This document shows, piece after piece, positions 22,766 to 33,279 of a stretch of 64,000 nucleotides of DNA. The DNA is from Haematococcus lacustris (taxonomy: Eukaryota; Chlorophyta; Chlorophyceae; Chlamydomonadales; Haematococcaceae). The notes beneath the pieces are model-generated. The model saw nothing but the letters and a program-made list of their open reading frames with translations, searched no databases and had not been told where the DNA came from. A program made the translations under genes and the position numbers. Position 1 is the stretch's first letter; the number at the start of each line of letters is the position of its first letter. The stretch is taken from contig JASKMD010000003.1 of NCBI GenBank assembly GCA_030144725.1, positions 3,862,910 through 3,926,909 of the forward strand, given 5' to 3'.

Positions 22766-24588
22766 ATGTCAGCAGCAGCGGACGACAGCACTAATACCAC
22801 GCTCTTCATTGGCGGCCTAAGCCCCAGCGTGACTGAGGCTGAATTACACGCTGCATTCTTACGCTTCGGAGAAATTGTATACACAAAGATACCTCTGGGA
22901 AAAGGGTGCGGCTTTGTGCAGGCAAGTCGTGAACTAGCTGCGAAGCTATGGACTAGCTACCGACCTGGCAGCAGTAGAGGCAGAGGCAAAAGCTGTGGCT
23001 TGAAGACCAATAGCTGGTCTCCATGGGTGATGAGTACTTCTCTGTACCTACCGCTCCCGTGATTTACACTCCTCCATGCCAGGCACTGGCCCTGCTTGCT
23101 TTCAATCTCAACCTCCTTTTCATCATACCTCCCCATGTTATCAGCTCTTGCAACTGCCATGTAGTCGTGTACGTGTGTATGCATGTCCCGTGCCCTACCG
23201 TGCCCACTGCACCCACACAGTGCCCAAGCCTGCAAGCCTGCAAGCCTCTGCCACTGCTGCCCCACGCAGTTTTTGAACCGCGCCGGGGCCGAGTATGCGT
23301 TGTCAGAGATGAACGGCTTCCTGATTGGGGGCCAAAGCATACGCATCGCCTGGGGCAAGTCCACAGGCAAAGCTCCCCCTGGAGGGAGGGGGCAGGGCCC
23401 ACCGCCCTACAGCGCTGGCGGCTACGGCTATAGCGCCCAGGGCTATGCGGCGGACCCCTATGCCCAGGCGTACCCAGCTGCACAAGGCTATGGGCCGCAG
23501 GGCTATGCCACCGACCCCTACGCCGGCTACGCTGCATATGCCCCGGTGGACCCGTATGCCGCGGTGGGTGGCGGCCAGTCAGCAGCAGCAGCAGCAGAAT
23601 ACCAGCGGGCAGTCAGCAGCAGCAGCAGCACACAAGCCGCCAGTCAGCAGCAGCATCAGGAAGGGGATGGGGAAGGCCTGTAGGTACACACAGAGTGTAC
23701 TCTGCACCCAGGGTCAGTGACAGCAGTGACAGCAGGGGCAGGGCTCAGGAAGCACCCCTCTACAGCAGTGCCAGGGGCTGTAGGCCTGTAGCCTGGCCCC
23801 CTGCCAGGCCGGCCACATGCACAGCTCATGGCGGCACAGCTGATGGTGGCACAGCTAATGCTGCCCTTTGGGACACAAGACAAACAGCTGGCCAGCTTCG
23901 GTGTGGCTTCAGATGCTTGCAAGGGCAGGGGTTGATGCGTTAGTTGCGTTAGTTGCACCCGCCGCGCCAGGCCCTGCAGCAGCTGGGGCTCTGCAGCCAC
24001 CAGCAGCAGGGAGCTCAGCCTGAGCAGCAGGGCGCACAGCACATTACAGCTCCCCAGCTGCTGTCAGCTGGGCACGGGTCCCAGCACCCACCCCCACTCC
24101 ACATCCAGGCTAGGTGCGCTGCCCGTGCGCACGGTGCGAGGGACTAGCCTGGGAAAGTGAGGGACTGGCCTTGATGGTGGTGAAGCATCACTATCAACCA
24201 TCCACTGTATTCTTGAGCCTGCCTGTCTGCCGCCTGTTGCCTGTCTGCCGCCTGCCCTCCCGCCTGCCCTCCTGCCTGCCAGCCTGCCGCCTGCCGCCTG
24301 CCGCCTGCCTTGCAGGCCTATGCCGGCTACAGCGTGCCGCCCATGGGCCCTGCCCCCAGCAGCTACCCCCCTCCCGCAGCCGCTGGTCCAGCCAGCCCCC
24401 CCCCCAGTGCCCCCCACACCCAGGCCCCCAGCCAGGCACCTGCTGCTGTGTTCGACCCCCTAGCCCCGGTGAACTACGACAAGCTCAACATGGCTTACAT
24501 GCAGCGCCAGCTGCCGGTCCTCACGGGCGGCTGTGTGCGCACACCCGCTCCCCTGCCCCTCATGGCACACCATGTGTCGTCAGCATAG
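22766..24588 (+). CDS. RBP45/47-like RNA-binding protein with a single RRM
   Basis: Exons 22766-22921, 23270-23563 and 24316-24588 give about 240 residues. Residues 13-85 form an RRM: RNP2 is LFIGGLSP and RNP1 is GKGCGFVQF. The RRM continues RAGAEYALSEMNGFLIGGQSIRIAWGK and closely resembles the third RRM of plant RBP45/47 (Nam8/NGR1) proteins, which bind U- or A-rich pre-mRNA and poly(A) RNA. A Tyr/Gly/Ala/Pro-rich tail follows (repeated GYAADPYA-like units) and then FDPLAPVNYDKLNMAYMQRQ, which is also found at the C-terminus of RBP45/47 relatives. The two N-terminal RRMs of that family are absent. Intron 1 starts with GC. The exon 2 donor is uncertain; if unspliced there the frame ends at 23683. 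The gene is divergent from ALG5. Confidence 0.8.
22922..22927 (+). other. Non-canonical GC 5' splice site, RRM gene intron 1
   Basis: The exon ends TTTGTGCAG inside the RNP1 motif and the intron starts gcaagt; exon 2 resumes with TTTTTG, completing GFVQ-FLN. The RNP1 context leaves little freedom for another junction. Confidence 0.88.
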
Positions 24589-24612
24589 GCAGCTCACGTG
24601 GAGTATAACATC

Positions 24613-24664
24613 CCATCCCTGACCCTGACCCTGACCCTGACCCTGACCCTGACCCTGACCCTGA
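24613..24664 (+). repeat. CCCTGA hexamer array downstream of the RRM gene
   Basis: About eight perfect CCCTGA units starting 25 bases after the stop codon, the same unit and strand as the LEO1 intron 3 array. Confidence 0.9.
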
Positions 24665-26747
24665 CGTGTCCTGAGCAAGGGCGCGGGGCATCCAGACAGC
24701 CCAGCTGGTCAGCGCCTCTCCCAAGAGCACCAGGCTCAGCAGGAGTCAGCATAGGCAGCTGAGTGGAATTGAGCATAAGAAGCTCAACCGGAGTGGGAGA
24801 ACTCAGCCGGCTCGTCAACGTGGTGCAGCTGCAGCACAGCAGTCGCTGCAGGGGGCTCGCGGTGGGGTGCCAGTTTGCTGGACAAGGGGCAGTGCGGGCA
24901 ATACAGCTGGGAAAGGGGGGCAGGCAGGGTGGGTAGGTGTGGGGTGGTCCACGGGCAAATGGGTGTGGGGCCACACCAGCAGCAATCTTGACCTGCTAGC
25001 TTGACAGTGTAACCATCGACACAAACAACCTGCCTCAGTAGGCTCCAGGCCTTTGGCAGCAGGCCCCTTGCAGGCACCTGCTCAACAGTCATGGCTTTAG
25101 CACAGCTAGACAGGTGGGGTGGTGCAGTGCCAATCTGCCAGGGGTGGCTAGGTTGGACCCGTGTCAGGCAATGCCACAACAATCAACAGCTGAACCAGCC
25201 GATGACATGGGCGGGGCAGTGCACTAACCAGACACCGTCCAGCAGTTGCATCAGCTGATGACCCATCTCCCAGCCTGAGGCCCAGCCTGTACTGACGCCA
25301 CACCCCTTGGGGTGTAGGGTGTAGCTGGTAGGCACTCATGCGCCGTATCTCCACACAGCTCCTTAACACCATTCTGAATTGTTCCGCTATTGACCCCTGG
25401 TGGTCCCTAGTGGTCCGACTCAAATGGAGTCCCTAGTCAGGGACGAGGGGGCTGGTTGCCAAAAATAAGTATGCAGTGCAAGCCATGAGTTGTATATCTG
25501 AGGTATAGGGAAAAATATAGGCGTCCTTATTTTCTCATAATGGAGGCATAATAGGGGCATAATAAGGGGTCAACCGCGCCGGTACTCTGAGCTTACAATC
25601 GCACGCTTACAAAAACGTGATGGCCTGATGCTAATGTGACCCTGCAAACGTCGATGGCCTAGCGAGTTGCACGAAATGAATGAAAGAAATCAATCGCTGC
25701 ACCATTCCAATGCCAAGCATGAAGCCAAGCATGAATGCAACATGCCCTGGTGCTGGCACACACAGCTGCTCATTGGCAGAGAGGAAGGCCATGGCATCAG
25801 GGCAGACTCCCTGGGGAACGTATGGCCATGGGGCGGGGGAAGGGTACAGGGGCCGCATGACTAGGGCCAGGCTGTATTGAACATGGCGTGTTGAAGCCCC
25901 CGATAGGAGCGGAGACTGCCTGCGGGCTGTTTAGGACATAGAAGGACATAGCATAGAACATAGCAGCGGCAGCAGCAGTGGCAGCAGGGGCAACAACGGC
26001 AACACTGGCAGGAGCAGAAGCTGCAGCAGCAGCATCATCAGCATCAGCGGCAGTGGCTACAGCGGCAACACTGGCAGCAACGACAGCAGCGGCAGCAGCT
26101 GCAGCAGCTCGCGCGGCAGCAGCAGCGGTGGCAGCAGCAGCAGCAGCTCGCGCGGTAGCAGCAGCAGTGGTGGCAGCAGTGGCAGCAGGGGCAACAACGG
26201 CAACACTGGCAGCAGCAGAAGCTGCAGCAGCAGCAACAGCACCAGAAGCTGCAGCGGCAGTGGCTACAGCGGCAACACTGGCAGCAGCGACAACACCGGC
26301 AGCTGCAGCAGCGTGGCAGCAGCAGCAGCAGTTCGCGCGGCAGCAGCAGCAACAGCAGGGGCAACAACGGCAACACTGGCAGCAGCAGAAGCTGCAGCAG
26401 CATCAGCAACAACAGCAGCAAGCGGCAGTGGCTAAAGCGGCAACACTGGCAGCAGCGACAGCAGCGGCAACACCGGCAACAGCAGCAGCGATGGCAGCAG
26501 CAGCAGCAGCAGCGGGATTGCGCTGGTTGGTGATGCGCAACATGAGTGATGTGGCATTACACTTGCTCTTGGTGTGCATCTGTGCAATAGAGCAACATGT
26601 GAGCAAGCATCAGCAAGTGGTGGCAGAGCAGTGCACGGGACACGTGTGGTGGGCAAGGTGTTGTAATGGTGACAGAGAGCGCAGCACTCACTTGGCACAA
26701 ACATGCACATAGCACCACACAGCAGCTTGGGCCTCCTGTAGTAGGCG
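24665..26747. other. No gene recognised; contains a GCA-repeat block
   Basis: Short overlapping frames on both strands lack protein character. 25440-25630 is AT-richer, with several aataagg/ataatagg words. A trinucleotide block occupies 25965-26515. A TGTAA word at about 25007 could be the poly(A) signal of the RRM gene. Nothing else is assignable. Confidence 0.5.
25965..26515. repeat. Imperfect GCA trinucleotide block with a higher-order unit
   Basis: About 550 bases of GCA-like triplets. A longer motif containing CAACAACGGCAACACTGGCA recurs at about 25988, 26190 and 26360, so the block was amplified in larger steps. A plus-strand frame of 244 residues here is poly-Ala/Gln and not credible as a gene. 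Confidence 0.8.
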
Positions 26748-27540
26748 TCATGGAAATGACGAACGCGCGCAAAAGGGTCTGATGGTAGAGTTGGGATGAA
26801 CCTCCAACTGCACGGGTACAGATTACAGCACGTGAGCACATGTTGCAACATGTATTGCAACAGATATAGGCTGCTCAGCATTCCCGCTACTGTAAATGCT
26901 ACCACGATGTTGCTGCAACACCACTTGCAATTCTCACCTGCTCGGGTGTTGCGTTTGTCCCCGTAATGGGGAACTTCTTGTCGTTGAGCGTCGGAACTGC
27001 AAAGATAGTAGCGTCCTGAGTCGCAAGACCCTCGCGCTGCTGAAGAGCTGTGATGAAGGGCTGTGATTAAGCAAGCCGGCCGCCCCCACCTTGACCATTG
27101 ACAACGACCACCTCCTGCGCGTGTGCCGCTGGCATACTTGCATCTGTCGCTACGTTGACATTGGCAATGGGTTGACCATGTGGTAGATGCGGAGCGAACC
27201 ATTTGGGCTGCCAATAGCCAGGGTGGACGCCACGGCTTGCCACAGAGACACGACCAGAACAGGGAGGTGGCATTGGTAACGAGATGGCTGAGGCTCGAAG
27301 TACGGTGCAGCTTTGGTCAATTAGCTCCCAGGTGCCTAACTGTGCTATCTCGCTAGATGTTGCAGGGGCGCCACTGCTCGCTGCTGCGTCGCTGCCGCAT
27401 GTGATAGCTGAAGCTGACTTGCGGCCTCCTGACAATTGAGTAGCATTTTCCAACGTGGCTGCCTGGCTATGCGGCTGTCGGGCTGTGCGGTTGTCTGGCT
27501 GTGCGGCGGTCTCTGTCGACTTGACTGTGGTTGACCTCAT
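26748..27540 (-). CDS. Weakly supported spliced gene, unknown product
   Basis: Exons 27540-27090, 26996-26938 and 26807-26748 join in phase (1, 0) and end at a TGA, giving about 189 residues. The first exon is Ser/Ala/Thr-rich; the second reads VPTLNDKKFPITGTNATPEQ. An alternative third exon in another frame (containing DPFARVRHFHDAYYRRPKLL) looks more protein-like, and would need a donor about 42 bases further downstream. The gene sits in AT-richer, repeat-rich DNA, so a transposon origin is possible. I do not recognise the product. Confidence 0.3.
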
Positions 27541-27715
27541 CTTGACCTCCTTTTGAATCGGTCACACGTCAGTGGCCGCGCAAGTCGTGCAAGCCGCACA
27601 AGCTGTGCAAGCCGCGATGGCGTGCAAAGCAAACGGGTAGAATAAAGCCCTCAATGGGGTAAGGAATGGCTAGATGAGGCTGTCGGCAAGTCGTGCGAGC
27701 CGCTTAAGCCGAGCT

Positions 27716-28125
27716 ACTTATAACTGCCAGGCTGGCGACCGGCAAAACATAATGGTCGAGCGGCAAATGATAATGGTCGAGCGGCAAGTGCACTTTTTGA
27801 TAATGGTCGAGCGGCAAAGAGCACTTTTTGATAATGCTCGTGCGGCAAACGAGAGCGTTGGTCCAGCAACTGCGTTGCGAATGCGTTGTTCGTAGTGCTG
27901 GTCAACGTGGGATAGGGGCGGTCAACGTGGGACGGGTATACAGCTACTACTATTGCTACCTCTACGTTGCTCAAGCGACTCTACGCGATAGCTTAGCGGA
28001 CGTGCTACCTGGCTGGCATGTATACTTATAACTGCCAGGCTGGCGACCGGCAAAACATAATGGTCGAGCGGCAAAGCATAATGGTCGAGCGGCAAGTGCA
28101 CTTTTTGATATTGGTCGAGCGGCAA
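27716..28125. repeat. 102-bp direct repeat made of ATGGTCGAGCGGCAA units
   Basis: Two copies (27716-27817 and 28024-28125, offset 308) share the lead ACTTATAACTGCCAGG and then iterate the 15-base word ATGGTCGAGCGGCAA at intervals of 17-27 bases. Copies are nearly identical, so the duplication is recent. Confidence 0.85.
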
Positions 28126-28270
28126 GCACGCTTCTCGCAATACGTTTCGGGGGAGCCTTTGCCTGGCTGTGTCTAGCGGCTGTGTCTAGCGGTTGCATAC
28201 AGTGTTGGTCAACGGTGGCGGTTACGGGAATGCGAAACCTCAGATATACCAGATAATCGCCGTTACCTCT

Positions 28271-28385
28271 CGCATTATGCGAACTAATGGTCTCGTCCTC
28301 GGCTCTGCTACCATACATCCCTCGGCTGCGCCTCGGGATGTATGTCCGCGCCACCTCGGCCTCGTCCATTATTTTCGCATAATGC
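28271..28385. repeat. Long imperfect foldback (about 58-bp arms)
   Basis: The outer arms are GCATTATGCGAA (28272) and its near complement ending at 28384. The inner arms ACATACATCCC and GGGATGTATGT are perfect and flank a short loop. The whole segment can fold into one extended hairpin with internal bulges, like a small foldback element. Confidence 0.75.
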
Positions 28386-28962
28386 TCTCGGACCGCCAAT
28401 TATCTACTACATCTCTCAAGGGTGGGGCAGCCTGGTGTGGCCGCCTACGCCACAACTAGCCAGAGTGGGCTTTGGGCACCAGAGTGCATGCTATGCTGGT
28501 TTGAAGCTGGCGCAACCAGCTCGGCAAGCATAAGGATGGCATACATAGCATGCAGCAGAGCTTGTAGGGTCAGGGTGTGCCTGTTTCAACGTGTATTTCC
28601 CAGCATCTTGTTCTTGACAGACCAGGGTGGGGGAATGTGCCGCCTCGCTACCTCTCTTCATCAGCTGTGCAAGAGAAGCTAAGCCTGCTTTGCTAAGGGG
28701 TCAGTTTCAAGTGAGGTCAGCAGTGTGAAGTTGGCCAGGCTGTCCTGAGAGCCCTGACAGCTCTCCGCAGTAAGCCACTATTGACACCTAAAAGGAGCCC
28801 GAACCAAGAAGGTGTTCAACTAGTCGTCAGCAGTCCATCCGTACGATACGCCAACCATCTCACCACCATTCAAATCAAAAATACAAGCGACAACACCGTC
28901 AAAGCGACACGGGAGACCAACTCCTGAATAGGGCGTTCCCGGCCAGGTCCTATTAAGACCCG

Positions 28963-29399
28963 GGTCTTAAGACCCTGAGGATTTTGAACGGGGTCTTAAG
29001 ACCTCACCGGCCCACCGGCGGCACACATCAGCGCCACTAGCGCTATGACTACGCCTGTCAGTCTTACACCGCCCGACACCGAAGAACGGGCGCCACAGCG
29101 TCAGGCCGCAAACTCTCTCACTCCCTCACACTCGACCGTCAGTAAAATTGTGTGTTGCATGTTGCACAAGCCGCCGTTGCGGGCTCTGCCACTGTTGTAA
29201 TCCCCTAACCCTGTAACCCCGATAGACTGGCCCAATCCACTAGCGATACTTCATTCTGTCACTCCGAAGGTGAGCATACCCGACCCTGACAGGAATCGAT
29301 CTAGGGACCTCTCGCATAAGTGCTACTTTCAGGTCTTAAGACCTCTAGTACCGGTCTTAAGACCTTTAGGACCCAAAACATCAGGCAGGTCTTAAGACC
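28963..29399. repeat. Cluster of five GGTCTTAAGACC palindromes
   Basis: Perfect 12-bp palindromes lie at 28963-28974, 28992-29003, 29332-29343, 29353-29364 and 29388-29399. A degenerate copy is just before the first (about 28946). They form two groups about 370 bases apart, as subterminal repeats of a transposon might. Confidence 0.85.
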
Positions 29400-29542
29400 C
29401 GGCACGCCCTACTCCTGAACCCTACAGCCCTCATGCTACACCAAAATAATGCTGGCCGCGTCCCCAAAACAATTTCCTCACGCGGAGGGGTTTGCGACTT
29501 GTGCAGCAGGATGCACGGGCCTTTAGCAAGCAGGCCTTTACT

Positions 29543-29605
29543 GCATCTAACATCTACCATGCCGGTCTAACGGTAGACCGTATAATCTAGTATATAGTTA
29601 GATGC
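29543..29605. repeat. Nested stem-loop
   Basis: An outer 9-bp stem GCATCTAAC (29543-29551) / GTTAGATGC (29597-29605) encloses an inner 7-bp stem CGGTCTA / TAGACCG around ACGG. It lies 30 bases left of the MITE-like element's left end. Confidence 0.75.
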
Positions 29606-29634
29606 CTAGGGACGATATCTACTAACGAGAGCGA

Positions 29635-30279
29635 TGCACGAAGATTACAAACCCCATGTTGGGACCGGCTGGTGTTAAACGCAGTTGGAACCCCTAATGA
29701 AATCTTCCTGGCCTGTAAGAATTGGCGGTGCAGCTCACCAGCGCGAGGCTAGCGGGCTGCTCGGGCTGATGTGCACCTGTGCCGGGGCGGGATTCTGGGA
29801 CATCGGGTCGCGCTGTGCCGGTAATGGCCTGCTTAGTGGGGCTGTTTTCAGCGAGCAGCTAACTCGCTCAACGGCTCAGCGGCATGGACGGGCTCACCTT
29901 TTCCCATGCCGGAATTGGCTGTTTTCCCATCTTGCCTTTATCACTATGCAACCAAGACTTCAGATGATGGACTGCCAACTTTGGTGATTTCCTAACGTGT
30001 CAACTGTCCAGAAACTGGATCCAGAAATGGGAATTTGCCAACCTGAAAAATTGCAATATCCGCCGTTTACGCTGCGCTGGGTCCAGGCTGCCTATAGAAG
30101 TCGCTATAACATTCAACGACGCTCCAGAACACGTCGCTGGGGCTGGCTGCACACTCGTCAGGCCAGCAGCAGCTCATCACACCAATCGGCGGATTCATCC
30201 GTGCGGAAATGAGTCAGTCTTTATCTCTTGGGCCATGGGGGTCAGGATGTCCCAACATGGGGTTGGTAATCTTCATGCA
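29635..30279. mobile_element. MITE-like element with 31-bp terminal inverted repeats
   Basis: Positions 29635-29665 and 30249-30279 are inverted repeats of 31 bp with two mismatches (core AAGATTAC and CCCCATGTTGGGAC). The enclosed 583 bases carry a 100-residue frame (29685-29987) with no recognisable domain. No clear target-site duplication could be defined. Size and structure fit a non-autonomous DNA transposon. Confidence 0.6.
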
Positions 30280-31686
30280 AGTACTCTCTACAAAGTGCAC
30301 CGTTTTCAGTAGCTTCTATCGCATTGGCAGCTGCGCAATATTGCTCGTATCCTGGCAAGCGGCGCGTTAATCGTTGCATCAGAGTCCTTGCCGGTGCAAG
30401 CGATCGCGGACACACCTCAGCTGCTCAGCACCGATTGTTCTAGTGGTGAGTAGTGCAACCAATGAGGGAACTCCGCCTGGCATCCAGCCGGAAGTACAAT
30501 CACATTTCAGCCCGCCTTGCTCGCTCCGCGAGCCTCTTGTTGGTGCAGGCGGTGTTGGAGGGCTATCGCTGGGCATGTTATGTATCGACATTGCTGCAAA
30601 CGCGGGAAATGTGCGTATCTCTCTCGCCAGTCCCACAAGAAAAGGGACCCTCAGCCACAAAATGGCATTCTGTGGGCTGACCACTTTGACTTTCCAGATT
30701 TTCGATACATAACTCTGTTCCTTACTCAACGTCACAGCTGCTGGAGAAGAAAGCATGGCAATTAGTTAATCAGGCCTGCTCGAAATGACATTGGCGTGAC
30801 CCGACTTTGCCTTGCAGGAATGATTGGCCCATCCGACCCTGCCCACTGCGGCCCCCCACCTCCCCAGCCCAACATCGCCTTCCTACCTCCGCTCACCCCC
30901 TCCCAACCCCAGCCCCGCACTCCACCCCCCCTCCCACCCCCTCCCAGCCCGCCCCCCTTGCCCTCCCACCCCCGCTACCCCCTCCCAACCCCCCCCCCCC
31001 CCTCCCAGCCCCCTCCCACCCCCACCCAGCCCCCCCCCCTGCCCTCCCACCCCTGCTACCCCCTCCCACCCACCTCCCCCCCCTCCAGCCCCCCCCTCCA
31101 GCCCCCCCCACCAGCCCCCCCCTCCATCCACCTCCCCCTCCCTCCTTGTCCCGGCCCTAGCAACTCCAGCCAACTGCCTCCAGCTCAGCACCTCCTCGAA
31201 GCCCAGCTGCGCAAGTATCAGCGCCGGCCCCAATTAACCCGCAAGCAGAGGCAGCAACTACAGATATTAAAGCAAACAGGTGTTTCTATTGAGGTCCTGC
31301 GGCGGTGGGCTGACAGCAACTGCAGCCGGCTTGACACCCATGGCAGACCTGGTGGCACAAAAGTGCAGCCCACACCGGGGCCGAGCCCACCTGAGCCCAC
31401 ACCGGGGCCGAGCCCACCTGAGCCCTGTGACCTCTTCATCCCCACCCAAGAGGCCTCACCTGGACAGCCAGCAGCAAGGACAGCAGCATACACAGCCCAA
31501 CAGTACCTCAGCACAGCCAGGTTGATGTTGAAGACACAAGTCAGCCGTCGCCGGCTTTCCACATGCCGGCGGCTGTTCATCACAGAGCAGTGTGTGGTGG
31601 CCAACACTCACCGGCCTGGCGAGCGCACCACTGTGGGACGGCAACTGCGAGTGGTCTACAAGTACCTGCGGCAAAGAACCCTAGGT

Positions 31687-31808
31687 AAGCTGGGCTGGGC
31701 TGGGCTGGGCTGGGCTGGGCTGGGCTGGGCTGGGCTGGGCTGGGCTGGGCTGGGCTGGGCTGGGCTGGGCTGGGCTGGGCTGGGCTGGGCTGGGCTGGGC
31801 TGGGCTGG
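31687..31808 (+). repeat. CTGGG pentamer array starting at the 5' splice site
   Basis: About 24 perfect units of CTGGG begin immediately after the donor gtaag of the intron at 31685-31916 in the unknown gene. Confidence 0.95.
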
Positions 31809-32919
31809 GAGGATAGGGGAGGGGAGGGGAGGGGTGGGAAGGATTGGAAGGTGGTGGTGGTAAGCACATGGTGAAGGACAGGGTTCAGCAATGTTGCCCA
31901 TGCATTGTGCATGCAGATAAGCTACGACAAGCCAAAGCGATCCACGTGCAGTTTGATGGCTGCACATGCAAGAAGCATGGCAAGGTGCTCGTCATCAGAG
32001 TGACAGCTGCTGTGGGTGCTGGTTCAGTACCAGGTTCAGTAGCCGCTGGCCAACATCAGCGCCTCACCGCCCAGATCACAGACGTGTTGGCCATCGTCCC
32101 CCTCCCATTGTCAGACATGCAAGGCCAGCTGCAACACTTGGTGCCAGCTCAGCAGCGACAGCAACTGGAGCATCAGCTGCTCACCTACCTGCAGGTGCAT
32201 TGCAAGGCCATGTCAAGCTACTACGAACAACACGTCCAGATGCAGAATGCCCTGCCTGGCCTCTTTGCAGCTCTTGGCAGCTCTGACACTACAACGCGTT
32301 GGGAGGCAGCGCAAGAGGTGGTTAGCCATGCAGAGATGATGCAGCAACAACAGGAAGACCAGCAGCAGCAGCAGGGAGTGGAGGGCCAGCAACAGAAGAG
32401 GACACGGCAGCGGCTGCCAATGTGTGACCCTCGTGTGTGGGACGCGCATGGCACATGGGAGAAGCATGAAAAGCAGATCTGTGCCATGGCCGACATGCAA
32501 GAGCTGAGTGAGCAGGACCAGCAACAACTGCAATCGCATCTGGAGGTGTACTACCTTGCCTGCCCAGTATCCAATGCCCCTGTGGAGTCCCTGCTGCAGC
32601 TACTCAAGCATGGGACGGGCATGTTCATGGAGCTACCAGCTCTGCTTGAGCTCATGTCCATGCGTACCCACATCGATGCCATTGGCGGGGTGGACGTGCT
32701 TGACTTTGCACAGCGACCTATGATGGGAGCGATTACAGCCACACCACTGTCGAGGAGGCTGAGAAGCTATCTGTTAGGGAGCTGCAAGCTTACCTTCGCT
32801 TCCACCAGCAGGAGCTTATGAAGGGGTGGCTGAAGCCCAAGCTGAAGGGTCTTGTCATGGCCCATATCTGCAACACAGTAGCCGCCCTGCATGGCGATGA
32901 GCTGGGGGTAGCAGCAGGT

Positions 32920-33175
32920 GCCGGTGCTGGTGCCGCCCCTGACCTGCCCCCCCCTCCTGCTGCACCCCCTGGGCAGCAGCAGGCAGCTGGTGCTGGTGCC
33001 GCCCCTGGGCTGCCCCCCCCTCCTGCTGCACCCCCCTGGCAGCAGCAGGCAGCTGGTGCTGGTGCCGCCCCTGACCTGCCCCCCCCTCCTGCTGCACCCC
33101 CCTGGCAGCAGCAGGCAGCTGGTGCTGGTGCTTCCCCTGGGCTGCCCACCCCTCCAGCTGAGCAGCAGGGGGTCA
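32920..33175 (+). repeat. 63-bp coding tandem repeat, four copies
   Basis: Four near-identical 63-bp units encode a 21-residue Ala/Gly then Pro-rich period ending in WQQQ or GQQQ. A second small duplication (two 27-bp units encoding PTPGPSPPE) is at about 31368-31421 in exon 1. Confidence 0.9.
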
Positions 33176-33279
33176 GGGCGGAGCTGGACACAAGCTCGAC
33201 ACGCAAGCGGAGGGCGGGCGGGAGGGATCGGACCCAACATATCGAGCAAGGTAACGTAGCAATGGCCCACACACCTTGA

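Larger units (their letters stand above)
30796..33279 (+). pseudogene. Large protein of unknown family, probably transposon-derived, interrupted by a frameshift
   Basis: Exon 1 (30796, or from acceptor 30819, to 31684) starts Pro-rich and then has a basic helix-turn-helix-like stretch RRPQLTRKQRQQLQILKQTG...VLRRWADSN. It joins at phase 1 to exon 2 at 31917 (LRQAKAIHVQFDGCTCKKHG...). Coding character continues through Gln-rich helices and CPVSNAPVESLLQLLKHGTG to about 32715. The frame then shifts: coding resumes one frame over as YDGSDYSHTTVEEAEKLSVRELQAYLRF, which continues to the stop at 33279. The tail has four copies of a 21-residue AAGAGAAP...PPPPAAPP repeat and a basic end (STRKRRAGG). 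A SAP-like or DNA-binding role for SVRELQAYLRF is speculation. Possible upstream exons around 30450-30760 were not resolved. Confidence 0.5.

Noticed and set aside
25978..26712. 244-residue Ala/Gln-rich plus-strand protein
   Set aside because: It is an imperfect GCA repeat with equally open minus-strand frames and no flanking gene structure.
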